A DNA stretch of 64,000 nt from Candidatus Melainabacteria bacterium MEL.A1 (GCA_001765415.1 CP017245.1:992001-1056000); one strand, 5' to 3'. Shown: positions 53,205 through 61,858, counted from the first letter of the stretch. The notes: generated from the letters alone by a model not told the origin. Made by a program: numbers and translations.

Positions 53205-53231
53205 AAAGCGGGTTTAATTAAAAGCCCGCTA
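53205..53231 (-). terminator. intrinsic terminator of the nrdD-nrdG operon
   Basis: In the minus reading AGCGGG and CCCGCT form the stem, followed by TTTTT. A dispersed repeat copy (53158-53196) lies just beyond. Confidence 0.8.
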
Positions 53232-53268
53232 TGTTTTGTATTCAATAAATAGAAGTTATATGAAAAGT

Positions 53269-53760
53269 TTATTTTTTGTATAAGCAAACTTCGCCGTTTT
53301 TAAGAGTTTTTTGAACATCAATTACTCTTTGATTAGAACTTCCAACCCAAGGGAGTCTTACATCCTTCAACTCTTCAACGAACTCTCCGTCTGCTACTAC
53401 ATCAAGATATTTTACTCCAGGTTCGTTTTTAAATTCTTCCCACGAAAATCCTGAATATAACCAAACAGTCTTTGTAGGGAATTTTTCTTTTACTTCCTTA
53501 GCCAGTTCAAACACTTCTTTTCTATTTTGAGGATGAAGTGGGTCACCACCACTGAAAGTAATTCCTGAAATATAATCTTTATCCAAAGATTCAAACAACT
53601 CTTGTTTTGCTGCTTCATCAAACGGAATTCCGCCATTAATATCCCACGTAATTGGATTTTGGCAGTTTTTGCAATGATGAGTACAACCCGCAAGCCACAA
53701 AACAGATCTCAAACCTTCGCCATTAAGCATATCTTCTTTTGTTATATTGTGGTATCTCAT
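53269..53760 (-). CDS. nrdG: anaerobic ribonucleotide reductase activating protein NrdG
   Basis: 163 aa. Radical SAM enzyme that installs the glycyl radical on NrdD. The iron-sulphur motif is CTHHCKNCQ (CxxxCxxC). GGDPLHPQN follows as the SAM-binding strand. The start overlaps the nrdD stop by one base (TAATG), so the two are coupled. The pair indicates an anaerobic life style. Confidence 0.96.
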   Translation of the reverse strand: MRYHNITKEDMLNGEGLRSVLWLAGCTHHCKNCQNPITWDINGGIPFDEAAKQELFESLDKDYISGITFSGGDPLHPQNRKEVFELAKEVKEKFPTKTVWLYSGFSWEEFKNEPGVKYLDVVADGEFVEELKDVRLPWVGSSNQRVIDVQKTLKNGEVCLYKK

Positions 53761-56006
53761 TACATGCTCACTCTATCTTTGATTTCTTCCATTTTTGCTT
53801 GGTTCAAACGAGTATCACCTTTTACTCTTGAATAAGATAGGTAACCGTTCATTCTGTCAATTTTTGTCAAATTTCTGCTACCGCACTTAGGGCAAACATC
53901 CATATTCAATTCTTGGTGTCCGCAATCATCGCAGTAAGAAAGTGCTAGGTTAACACCTTCATAGAAACCTAAATCCATCGCACGGTTAACAAGAGTTTCA
54001 ATAGCACCTGTGTTATAAGAAACAGGATACTTCACGTATTGAATTTTACCGCCGTTTAACAAATCCCAGAAACGTTTTTCCAAATCTTGTTTTTGAATAG
54101 GTGTAATATTTTCTGAAACGTGACAGTGGAAACTGTTTGAAACGTATCCTCTGTCAGATACATTTTTAACAATACCATATTTTTTTCTGAATTGTTTTAC
54201 TTGCAAACCACAAAGGTTTTCTGCAGGAGTTCCATAAATAGCGTAAAGGTAGCCATCTTTTTCTTTGTATTCATCAACTTTTTTGTTAATGTATTCCATA
54301 ACTTCTAAAGCAAATGCACCGTCTTCCGCCAATGATTTTCCATTATAAAGCTCTTGCAACTCGTTCAATGCAGTGATACCGAATGATGCTGTTGCGGATT
54401 TCAATACAGGTTTAATCTTGTCATGGATACCCAAATGACCACCCAAGAAACCTCCTTCGCAATATGCTAGAGGGTTTGTTGATGCTTTCATTTCACCCAA
54501 GTAATCATAAGTTCTGATATGAATTTTCCTGATTAATTCCATATAGTAATCAAGAACTTCATAGAAATTTTTGCTTTCTTTTTGAGCCTTTGCATAAATC
54601 AAAGGTAAGTGTAAGCTAATTGCACCAATGTTAAATCTACCAACAAAAATAGGTTGATCATTCTCATCGGCTTTATGAATACCGCCTCTTTCGTACCAAG
54701 GAGAAAGAAATGCTCTACAACCCATTGGAGAAACAACTTTTCCATATTGTTTATACATAGAAGCAACGTAACCTTCACCGGTCAATGACAACCAATCTGG
54801 ATACATAGCTTTTTTGGAGCATTCAATACCTGCTCTATACACATCTTCTAATGGTTTACCTTCCCCGTGAAGATTTTTATCAAACAAGAATACGATTTTA
54901 GGGAATAAAACCGGTTTCTTACAAGATTTTTTACCTTGACCATCACGTCTTACATTAAGCATGATAATTGTTGCCATTTTTTCAAACTTAGATTGACCTA
55001 AACCGGCACTAACTGTAATAAACGGATAATCTCCTCTGCTTGATGCAACAGTGTTAAATTTGTATTCCCAACCTTGAAAACCATCATGGAAATCTTTTTC
55101 AACATCTTTTGTTGCTTGAATTTCAGCTTGTTCAGGAGAAATTCCCATATCAATATATTTTGCATAGCTTTCATTGTATGTCTTTTGAGCGTAAGGAGCA
55201 AGAATTTTATCAACTTCAGGTAATGTAAAACCACCATATTGTTGGCTTGCGGCTGCCATTGTGATATCGCCGATTACATCAAAAGCAACATTCAATGATT
55301 TTGGCTCATTATACCACAAGTTACCCATTTCAAATCCGCCTTTTAGGACAGATGCAACATCAAATAAACAGCAGTTCATTGTGTCACGTCTTGCAGACAT
55401 ATCATGAATATAAATATAACCGTCATTAATTGCTTGAAGTTCTTCAACATTTAAGAAAAACTTTTTATATAGTTCTTTATTTAATTCATTAAAAATCAAA
55501 GAACGTTTTGTTGAAACAAGAGCAGAATCGGCATTAGAATTTTCTTTATCACCGATGTACATAATTTTCTGGCTTTCTTGATAAACTTTGTCAAGCATAT
55601 GAACGAAATCCTTTTTATAGTTACGGTAATTTCTGTAGCTTCTTGCGATTTTAGGGTTTACATCTTCCAACGCACTTTCTACAATATCGTGCATTTGCGC
55701 AATGTTAACTTCTTTAGAGTTTAGATTTGCAAGTTCACTTTCAACATATTCAGCCAAATCACTAAAATCTTCATCAGAAAGTGATATCATAACTCTTCCG
55801 GCAGATTTTTTAACAGCATCAACAATCTTCTGGAAATTATAATCTTCCCTTGTTCCATCTTTTTTAATCACTACAACCTTGCTAGCTAAAGCATGATCTT
55901 TTACACTTCTCAACTCAGTTGGAACTGTTGTATTCGAAACTGATTTTTTAGATGTCAATGGTGTAAGATTTACAATCTTATTATTGTCCAAAATATTGTT
56001 TTGCAT
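53760..56006 (-). CDS. nrdD: anaerobic ribonucleoside-triphosphate reductase NrdD
   Basis: 748 aa from the ATG at 56006, ten bases after AAGGAG; an in-frame TTG at 56015 is only one base from that site. Class III reductase making dNTPs from NTPs. An N-terminal ATP-cone (VVVIKKDGTREDYNFQKIVD, about 45-65) senses dATP/ATP. Four Cys near the C-terminus (CDDC, CPKC) bind zinc, and the glycyl-radical site is RMNGYLSY, 27 residues before the end. The operon is nrdD-nrdG. Confidence 0.96.
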   Translation of the reverse strand: MQNNILDNNKIVNLTPLTSKKSVSNTTVPTELRSVKDHALASKVVVIKKDGTREDYNFQKIVDAVKKSAGRVMISLSDEDFSDLAEYVESELANLNSKEVNIAQMHDIVESALEDVNPKIARSYRNYRNYKKDFVHMLDKVYQESQKIMYIGDKENSNADSALVSTKRSLIFNELNKELYKKFFLNVEELQAINDGYIYIHDMSARRDTMNCCLFDVASVLKGGFEMGNLWYNEPKSLNVAFDVIGDITMAAASQQYGGFTLPEVDKILAPYAQKTYNESYAKYIDMGISPEQAEIQATKDVEKDFHDGFQGWEYKFNTVASSRGDYPFITVSAGLGQSKFEKMATIIMLNVRRDGQGKKSCKKPVLFPKIVFLFDKNLHGEGKPLEDVYRAGIECSKKAMYPDWLSLTGEGYVASMYKQYGKVVSPMGCRAFLSPWYERGGIHKADENDQPIFVGRFNIGAISLHLPLIYAKAQKESKNFYEVLDYYMELIRKIHIRTYDYLGEMKASTNPLAYCEGGFLGGHLGIHDKIKPVLKSATASFGITALNELQELYNGKSLAEDGAFALEVMEYINKKVDEYKEKDGYLYAIYGTPAENLCGLQVKQFRKKYGIVKNVSDRGYVSNSFHCHVSENITPIQKQDLEKRFWDLLNGGKIQYVKYPVSYNTGAIETLVNRAMDLGFYEGVNLALSYCDDCGHQELNMDVCPKCGSRNLTKIDRMNGYLSYSRVKGDTRLNQAKMEEIKDRVSM

Positions 56007-56305
56007 TTTTTCCAATCTCCTTCACTGCGAAATTTACCCCTGTAGGCTACCCCTACCCTGAAAAGTTTGACTACACAAGCTATTTCAAGATTTCTTAACC
56101 ATTCATTTTTCCAAATCTCGTTTATCTATTCGTATTAATATAATACATCAGTTTTAGTTTACTTTGCAATAGATTGATAGGATTAGAAGGATTGATTTTT
56201 GGATTTATCTTTATTTGACAAGGTTACCCGAGTTTAAATTTCTTCATAATTCTTTTTAATTTGCGTTATATTTATTTTCATTATTTAATATAACTAAAAG
56301 GATTT

Positions 56306-56368
56306 ATGATAAATAGCTTTAATAGCAAGGGGCATGCCAGTATATACTGTACGAAACGCTTACAATAA
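56306..56368 (+). CDS. possible 20-codon leader peptide upstream of the MFS gene
   Basis: The ATG at 56306 follows AAAGGAT by a few bases. The frame (begins MINSFNSKGHASIY) runs through the first hairpin of the leader and stops at TAA 56366-56368, inside the second hairpin. The length, ribosome site and overlap with hairpins fit a translated leader that senses ribosome stalling, as known for erm, tet(M) and bmrCD. No direct evidence of translation. Confidence 0.45.
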   Translation: MINSFNSKGHASIYCTKRLQ

Positions 56369-56387
56369 GCTAAGGGCATGCTTTTTT
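56332..56387 (+). promoter_or_regulatory. candidate transcription attenuator of the MFS gene
   Basis: GCATGCC (56332-56338) can pair with GGCATGC (56375-56381), directly followed by TTTTTT (56382-56387). Inside are two small hairpins: the palindrome CAGTATATACTG (56338-56349) and GCTTACAATAAGC (56358-56370). The gene's own ribosome site follows the T run. The palindrome could instead be a repressor operator. Confidence 0.45.
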
Positions 56388-56407
56388 AAGAAAAATGGAG
56401 AGAAAAT

Positions 56408-57946
56408 ATGCAGATTACCCACAAACAAATTAACCCATGGATTGTCATGCTACCGGTCATGATTTCTGTGTTTATGTACGCATTAGATGAAACAATTTCC
56501 AATGTAGCGCTACCATATATGGCAGGAAGTTTCTCTATAAGCCACAATGAGTCTACTTGGATTATCACAAGTTATTTGGTTGCAAGTGGTGTAATAATTC
56601 CCGCAGTTGATTTCTTTTCAAAACTTATGGGCAGAAAAGCATATTTTCTTTTAAGTATAACAATATTCACAATCGCATCTGTTTTATGCGGACTATCAAC
56701 GTCCATGCCAATGATACTTTTTGCTCGTATATTGCAAGGTATTGGCGGTGGCGGAATTATGCCGATATCTCAGGCTATTATTTTTGAAATCTTTCCCAAA
56801 GAACAACGTTCTGCTGCAATGGCGGTATTTGGGTTGGGAGTTGTAATGGCTCCAATTATGGGACCTGCTCTCGGCGGTTGGTTGACAGAAACATGGTCAT
56901 GGCCTTTTATATATTTCATCAACGTTCCTTTCGGAATTGCAGCTTTTCATTTAACAAAAAGCCTTGTATTTGACCCTGATTATGCTAAAAAACAGAAGAA
57001 TGTATCAATGGATTATTCCGGATTTTTCTTTCTGTGTATTTGGCTTTTAACATTACAAATCGTTTTGGATAAAGGTAATGATGCAGATTGGTTCTCAGCG
57101 GCATGGATTTGTAAAGTCTTTGCAATATCTATGATGGCAATGCTTGCATTTTTCTCAATTCAAATCAAAAAGAAAAAACCACTTATTGATTTATCAATTA
57201 TGAAAGACGGAAACTTTTTCTTCGGAACAATAGTTCTTATGGTATTAATGGGCGTAATGATGGCATCAGCAGCAATTCTTCCATCTATGTTACAAAGATT
57301 GATGGGCTACACTTCATTCTTAAGTGGTATTTCAATGGTGCCAAGAGGTGGCGGATGCCTTTTAGCAACAATACTTTGCGGAGTTTTAACCCCCAAAATC
57401 GGAACAAAACCTCTTATTATAGCAGGTTTAATAATTCTTGGTATCGGCGGATTAATGTTTGGAGAAATCAATACCAATATTGCACTCGTTGATATTGCCC
57501 TACCAAACTTTGTATTCGGCTTGGGAATGATTATGGCGATGGTTCCGATGATGAATTTGTCATGCAGTACATTAACAAATGACGAACAAACTAATGCAGC
57601 AGGTGTTCAAAACCTTCTTAAAAACATCGGCGCAGCAATCGGAACATCAGTTGCAACAACAATGATTTCAAGATTTTCACAAGTCCACCAAATGATGATG
57701 GTCGGACATTTGAATTTTGCAAGTGACCCATTTGTTCAAAAAATTGGGGCAATGGCTTCAAGTTTTGCAACAAGCACAGATTTGGCAAGTGCAACTCACA
57801 TGGCAGAAAATATGGTTTATAACCAGCTTTTGCAGCAATCTAGTTTATGGGGTTATGTAGAAACATTTAGATATTTTGGGGTTGCGGCATTTGTAATTAT
57901 TCCGTTAGTATTATTAATCAGAACCAAACAGGCTAAAACTGAATAA
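56408..57946 (+). CDS. MFS drug efflux transporter, DHA2 (EmrB/QacA) family
   Basis: 512 aa with about 14 hydrophobic segments. Motif A is present as DFFSKLMGRKAYFLLSI and motif C as PALGGWLTETWSWPFIYFIN. These are proton antiporters for lipophilic drugs and dyes. GGAG lies before the ATG. The leader at 56306-56387 suggests inducible expression. No MarR or TetR regulator is next to it. A cupin gene follows after 78 bases. Confidence 0.9.
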   Translation: MQITHKQINPWIVMLPVMISVFMYALDETISNVALPYMAGSFSISHNESTWIITSYLVASGVIIPAVDFFSKLMGRKAYFLLSITIFTIASVLCGLSTSMPMILFARILQGIGGGGIMPISQAIIFEIFPKEQRSAAMAVFGLGVVMAPIMGPALGGWLTETWSWPFIYFINVPFGIAAFHLTKSLVFDPDYAKKQKNVSMDYSGFFFLCIWLLTLQIVLDKGNDADWFSAAWICKVFAISMMAMLAFFSIQIKKKKPLIDLSIMKDGNFFFGTIVLMVLMGVMMASAAILPSMLQRLMGYTSFLSGISMVPRGGGCLLATILCGVLTPKIGTKPLIIAGLIILGIGGLMFGEINTNIALVDIALPNFVFGLGMIMAMVPMMNLSCSTLTNDEQTNAAGVQNLLKNIGAAIGTSVATTMISRFSQVHQMMMVGHLNFASDPFVQKIGAMASSFATSTDLASATHMAENMVYNQLLQQSSLWGYVETFRYFGVAAFVIIPLVLLIRTKQAKTE

Positions 57947-58024
57947 TAAATTTACCCCAACTGTGGAATACAAAACAATTTATCCTTCTTTAAAATGGGT
58001 TTAACACCTAAAAAGGAGGGCTAA

Positions 58025-58327
58025 ATGTTTTATAACGTACTAAAATTAAAAGATCTCGGCAAAACAGACAAATCTTTTGAAAAAGAAATTTTGATGGAGC
58101 ATGATGATAGCTGCTTATCAATCGTTTCCATCAAAAAAGATGAAATCATTGACACACATACATCAAAATGTAATACAGCAGTAATTGTAATTGATGGCGA
58201 AATTGAACTTCATTTTGATGCAGAAAAATTCAAAATTGAAAAAAACGAAATGCTCATGTTTAAAAAAGAAGAACAACATAAAGTTGTTGCACAAAAAGAC
58301 AGTCGATTTTTATTAATAAAAATTTAA
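58025..58327 (+). CDS. small cupin-domain protein
   Basis: 100 aa. A single cupin barrel: DTHTSKCNTAVIVIDGEIEL (one metal-binding His, others replaced) and MLMFKKEEQHKVVAQKDSRF. AAGGAGGG precedes the ATG. The family covers metal-binding sensors and enzymes; function here is unknown. It is downstream of the MFS gene on the same strand. Confidence 0.82.
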   Translation: MFYNVLKLKDLGKTDKSFEKEILMEHDDSCLSIVSIKKDEIIDTHTSKCNTAVIVIDGEIELHFDAEKFKIEKNEMLMFKKEEQHKVVAQKDSRFLLIKI

Positions 58328-58347
58328 ACCTAAACGAAATCATTGTA

Positions 58348-58366
58348 AGGGGCTTAATAGCCCCTA
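58348..58366 (+). terminator. hairpin terminator after the cupin gene
   Basis: AGGGGCT and AGCCCCT pair around TAAT; a short ATTTC follows, so it is weak. Confidence 0.55.
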
Positions 58367-58414
58367 TTTCATTTTATATAGCAAAATTTTATTTTTACAG
58401 ATTTTGAAATAAAT

Positions 58415-59266
58415 ATGAAAAATATAGTTAATTCCACAGTTAAATTTTCATATAATATTTCAAAAGGTTCTATCAAAAACAGGCAAAAACTAATTTCTAA
58501 ATACAACAAACAGATATTTAGTAGATTGGAACAAAATTTTAAAGATAATTATATCTCTGTTGCAGATGCTCAAAAAGCTATTGATGAAGTTTTGCCAGAA
58601 AAAAAAGTTATACAAATAAGACCTATATCTTCAAAAAATAAAAAAGAAGATGTTGGAAATTCTGACTTTCTATACGGCAAAAATTGGAATATAGTAGGAC
58701 AAACCATTGACATCCCTATAAAAAATAATAAAATTTCTATAAAAAATTTAAGTATATTTATGCATGAATTGACACATGTTATAGACACATTATTAAATCC
58801 AAAAACAACCGCACGAGTAAACGGAATGTATTTAAGACGTACATATACAGAAAACTTGAGTAACATAATTGATAAGAAGTTATACAATTACGAAAATATT
58901 GAAGAAACTATCCCTTTTATATCAAATAAAAGATATAAAAAAACAAAAAAAGAAATTTTACAAACAAGAGAAAACGAACTATTAAAATTTTTAAAAGACT
59001 ATTCGGTAAAAGATAAAATAGATTATATTCAAGAAATGAGAAATACTCTTATTGAAGAAAGAACAGCTTACACTGAAGAAGAAAAATATGCCTGGATACT
59101 TACTAAAAAACATAAAATACATTTACCAAAATTTAATGAAATTGGTAATTTAAAAGGCTATTTTTTTGATGAAAAAATAAAAATACTCAAAAAAATCGGA
59201 TTTGAAATTATAGACAAAGAACGCAAAGAACATGCCAAAAAGCTAAAAACAAGACGTAAAAAATAG
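58415..59266 (+). CDS. hypothetical protein with HExxH zinc-protease motif
   Basis: 283 aa, unrecognised. HELTH at about residue 121-125 (IFMHELTHVIDTLL) is the HExxH signature of zincin metalloproteases. The rest is Lys/Glu/Asn-rich and helical. No signal peptide, so either cytosolic or exported by another route. No ribosome site is strong. It is bordered by the tandem repeats at 59269, and base composition is AT-rich like the surrounding region, which could suggest recent acquisition. Confidence 0.6.
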   Translation: MKNIVNSTVKFSYNISKGSIKNRQKLISKYNKQIFSRLEQNFKDNYISVADAQKAIDEVLPEKKVIQIRPISSKNKKEDVGNSDFLYGKNWNIVGQTIDIPIKNNKISIKNLSIFMHELTHVIDTLLNPKTTARVNGMYLRRTYTENLSNIIDKKLYNYENIEETIPFISNKRYKKTKKEILQTRENELLKFLKDYSVKDKIDYIQEMRNTLIEERTAYTEEEKYAWILTKKHKIHLPKFNEIGNLKGYFFDEKIKILKKIGFEIIDKERKEHAKKLKTRRKK

Positions 59267-59268
59267 TA

Positions 59269-59540
59269 GAACTTTTTTGCGCTAAAAACTCAAAAAAATT
59301 GATAAAATTCGTCAAGAATCTAAGTAATTTTTTCTTTTTGATTACTTTTTCTTCCCCTAGACCAATATCTGAGTGGTGCTTTTTCTTTGTGGAACTTTCT
59401 TTTTGCGCTAAAAAAATCAAAACCCTGATAAAATCTGTCAAAAACTCGAGTGGTCTTTTCTTTTTGATTACTTTTTCTTACCCAAGACCAATATCTGAGT
59501 GATGCTTTTTCTTTGTGGAACTTTCTTTTTGCGCTAAAAA
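59269..59540. repeat. tandem repeat of about 125 bp, two full copies and a partial third
   Basis: Units start with GAACTTT at 59269, 59392 and 59518 (periods 123 and 126). Each holds TTTTTGATTACTTTTTCTT, AGACCAATATCTGAGTG and TGCTTTTTCTTTGTG. The segment fills part of the 456-base gap between the HExxH gene and tRNA-Glu. It has no spacer pattern of a CRISPR, and the plus-strand frames across it are low-complexity with no ribosome site. Confidence 0.85.
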
Positions 59541-59550
59541 GAAAGTTCCC

Positions 59551-59739
59551 GGCGGTAAGGGGAATTTACTTAGTCGTAGGTGAGAATAGGAAATTCGAAC
59601 CGTACGAATATGTATGCAGAGCTAACCCAATAATTTTTTCGTCAAAAAATTATTGGTTCAATTTCACTGCCGCCAACATACCAAAAATATTAAAAATCAA
59701 ACAATTATATTAGATTGTATGGCGGCGGTAAGGGGAATT
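59551..59739. repeat. 16-bp direct repeat of the tRNA-Glu 3' end (att-like)
   Basis: GGCGGTAAGGGGAATT occurs at 59551-59566 and again at 59724-59739, the latter being the 3' end of tRNA-Glu (on the minus strand). This is the layout left by integrative elements using tRNA ends. Between them, at about 59631-59660, is a perfect hairpin (CCAATAATTTTTT, loop CGTC, AAAAAATTATTGG). No integrase gene is next to it. Confidence 0.65.
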
Positions 59740-59794
59740 GAACCCCTGTTTAGAGAATGAGAATCTCTCGTCCTAACCACTAGACGATACCGCT
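59723..59794 (-). tRNA. tRNA-Glu (anticodon CUC)
   Basis: Minus strand, 72 nt. D arm GTCTAGTGGTTAGGAC, anticodon stem AGAGA/TCTCT with loop TTCTCAT (anticodon CTC), T arm AGGGGTTCAATTCCCCT, discriminator G. The acceptor stem would pair AGCGGTA with TACCGCC, leaving an A1-C72 mismatch at the first position, unlike the usual G1-C72 of tRNA-Glu. CCA is not encoded. Confidence 0.9.
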
Positions 59795-59911
59795 ATTTAT
59801 TTTTCCGAAATCATTATAGTACAAATATAGACATTGAGGCAATGAATTTTTTTGTTTTCCGAAAAAAATATAAAAGGTATAAACTATTTTTTTTAGAAAG
59901 GATTTCGTAAT

Positions 59912-60865
59912 ATGAAAAATATTCATCTTGACAATATTGTAAAAAATTTCATTGATAATTTAGAAGTCGAAACACCTATTTATGAGATGGAGGCTGATGA
60001 TGCAAGAAGATTTCTTGCAGAAGTGCAAGAAAAAGATTATGAAAATTTAGAAGGTTTTGTAGAAGACATTTCAATTTTCAGTCCTACGGTTGGCGATATT
60101 AGTCTAAGACTTGTTAAACCGGAAGAATATAAAACAGAAATTTTGCCACTTGTTATTTACTGTCACGGTGGCGGTTGGGTTATGGGCGATGCAGACATTT
60201 ATGACATGACGATTAAAACAATTGCAAAGCATGCCAAATGCGCCGTTGCATTTATCAATTACCCGAGATCACCAGAGTTTAAATATCCTATAGCTCTAAA
60301 CCAGATTTATGAAACGATTAAATATTTTGGAGAAAATGGAAATGATTATGGGATTAATCCTAAAAAAATAGCCATTATTGGAGATAGCGCAGGGGGGAAT
60401 TTAGCGACTGCGACAGCGATTAAGTTGAATTATGAAAGTGATATGAAACTATGTTTTCAGGGGTTAATTTATCCTGTATGTGATATCGGCATGAACACAA
60501 AATCTTACGGAGAATATAAAGATGGACCGTGGTTAAGCAAAAAAGCTATGGAATATTTTTTTGATGCTTATATTTCCAATAAGGATGAGAAAAAAGATAT
60601 TTTTGTATCACCATTGAGAGCTGAAATTGATGATTTGAAAGGCTTGCCACCTACATTGATTATTACAGCAGAAAACGATGTTTTGCGAGATGAGGGCGAA
60701 GAATATGCGCAAAAACTTGTTGAGGCAGATGTTGATGTTGCTTGTGTAAGAATTAACAACACAATCCATGATTTTATGATGTTAAACTCTTTGAGAAAAA
60801 GTAAAGCAACACATGCCGGTTATAAATTAATTTGTCAGTTTTTGAAGCATGCGTTATATAAATAA
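59912..60865 (+). CDS. alpha/beta hydrolase, hormone-sensitive-lipase (family IV) esterase
   Basis: 317 aa. HGGGWVMGD near residue 85 is the oxyanion motif of the family; GDSAGGNLA near 157 holds the nucleophile Ser; ENDVLRDEGEEYA and NTIHDFMML supply the Asp and His. No signal peptide, so cytosolic. Substrate is probably a short-chain ester. GAAAGGA precedes the ATG. Confidence 0.9.
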   Translation: MKNIHLDNIVKNFIDNLEVETPIYEMEADDARRFLAEVQEKDYENLEGFVEDISIFSPTVGDISLRLVKPEEYKTEILPLVIYCHGGGWVMGDADIYDMTIKTIAKHAKCAVAFINYPRSPEFKYPIALNQIYETIKYFGENGNDYGINPKKIAIIGDSAGGNLATATAIKLNYESDMKLCFQGLIYPVCDIGMNTKSYGEYKDGPWLSKKAMEYFFDAYISNKDEKKDIFVSPLRAEIDDLKGLPPTLIITAENDVLRDEGEEYAQKLVEADVDVACVRINNTIHDFMMLNSLRKSKATHAGYKLICQFLKHALYK

Positions 60866-60888
60866 TAAAAAAATTCTTTTTTGAACTC

Positions 60889-60917
60889 TTGCCTATAGTT
60901 GAATTTGCGTGTATAAT
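60889..60917 (+). promoter_or_regulatory. promoter of the 60949-61326 gene
   Basis: -35 TTGCCT (60889-60894), 17-base spacer, -10 TATAAT (60912-60917). Confidence 0.75.
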
Positions 60918-60948
60918 AAACACAGTTTAAAATTATAGGAGAGAAATT

Positions 60949-61326
60949 ATGAAAGATAAAATCTTAAATGCACTATTAATTATTGTTTTAATCTTGTTGG
61001 TTGTAGAAGTTGCAACACAAGAACCAGAAAACAGATACGAAGTAATTTCAGGTAATAACAACGTAACAATTTTGCTTGACAAACAATCCGGTCAAACATG
61101 GAGAAACTGCATTTGTGGAGAAAAATCAAATGTTCCTGGATGTTGGGAAAAAATGATTACAATTAACCCTGAAAACTTCAACAAACCGACAGGCGAAGCA
61201 AGAGCAATGAAAAAAATGATGGCATTGCAAAAGAAACAAGCAAAACTTCAAGAAAAAATGAATAACAACCAACCGCCACAACAAGCTCCACAAGGGCAAA
61301 ACGAACCTTTGAGAATTGGTGGTTAG
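60949..61326 (+). CDS. small membrane-anchored hypothetical protein
   Basis: 125 aa. A single N-terminal hydrophobic segment (ILNALLIIVLILLVVEVA) anchors it; YEVISGNNNVTILLDKQSGQ then TWRNCICGEKS (with GCW) forms a small Cys-containing domain, and the C-terminal third is Lys/Gln/Met-rich and Pro-rich, likely disordered. AGGAGAG precedes the ATG. Function unknown. Confidence 0.75.
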   Translation: MKDKILNALLIIVLILLVVEVATQEPENRYEVISGNNNVTILLDKQSGQTWRNCICGEKSNVPGCWEKMITINPENFNKPTGEARAMKKMMALQKKQAKLQEKMNNNQPPQQAPQGQNEPLRIGG

Positions 61327-61347
61327 GATAAAGATAATTTAAAACAT

Positions 61348-61383
61348 AAAAAAGACCGAATTTGATTTTTCGGTCTTTTTTTA
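61348..61383 (+). terminator. intrinsic terminator
   Basis: AAAAAAGACCGAA and TTCGGTCTTTTTT form the stem; usable in both directions. Confidence 0.88.
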
Positions 61384-61429
61384 TTAATACTTTCGTCGTC
61401 TGGGTAGGTTTGCCCAACTCACAATTATA

Positions 61430-61858
61430 TTAAGCAATAATACAACGCTTTTGAACCGTTTCTGCTGTTGTTTGTTTTTGGGTTGCTCCTTTTAACCAAC
61501 TACCAAAAAAATCATCAAATCTGGTAGATTTTCCATTTTTAATAACATCCATAAATAAGTTTGTACCTTCAAATTTACAAATATCAACAATCTTATCTGG
61601 TGCATATGACATAGGGAGATGCTCAGGATACTGCTTTAAAGTTTGTTCTCCAAAAGACTTTATAATAGCATCTGTTCTTGGAGAAGCTTTGTATCCATAA
61701 CAAGAAACCATACCTTGTTTATTAACAGTTTTGACTAACAATGAATTATTCTTTGGGTTACGAAATAATTGTACAGTAGTATTTGGGTTAACTTCTTTAG
61801 TTAAAACATGACAAGCGCTTTTAGCTCCACGACCAATAATTTTTGCAACATTAAACAT
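61430..61858 (-). CDS. hypothetical protein
   Basis: 142 aa. Ribosome site AGGAG eight bases before the ATG. Not recognised. It has a basic N-terminus and mixed alpha/beta content (TTVQLFRNPKNNSLLVKTVN, APDKIVDICKFEGTNLFMDV), with no signal or membrane segment. The chain ends ...KRCIIA, a Cys-aliphatic-aliphatic-X tail that would be a prenylation signal in a eukaryotic cell; this may be chance. Confidence 0.65.
   Translation of the reverse strand: MFNVAKIIGRGAKSACHVLTKEVNPNTTVQLFRNPKNNSLLVKTVNKQGMVSCYGYKASPRTDAIIKSFGEQTLKQYPEHLPMSYAPDKIVDICKFEGTNLFMDVIKNGKSTRFDDFFGSWLKGATQKQTTAETVQKRCIIA

Noticed and set aside
53269..56006. NrdR box or cobalamin riboswitch before nrdD
   Set aside because: No recognisable NrdR palindrome or B12-box was found in 56007-56300.
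59269..59540. Possible CRISPR array
   Set aside because: Units are about 125 bp and wholly similar, with no short repeats separated by unique spacers, and there are no cas genes.
59299..59713. Short plus-strand frames across the tandem repeats and scar
   Set aside because: Low-complexity translation of repeats, no ribosome site, and overlap with the tRNA-Glu flank.
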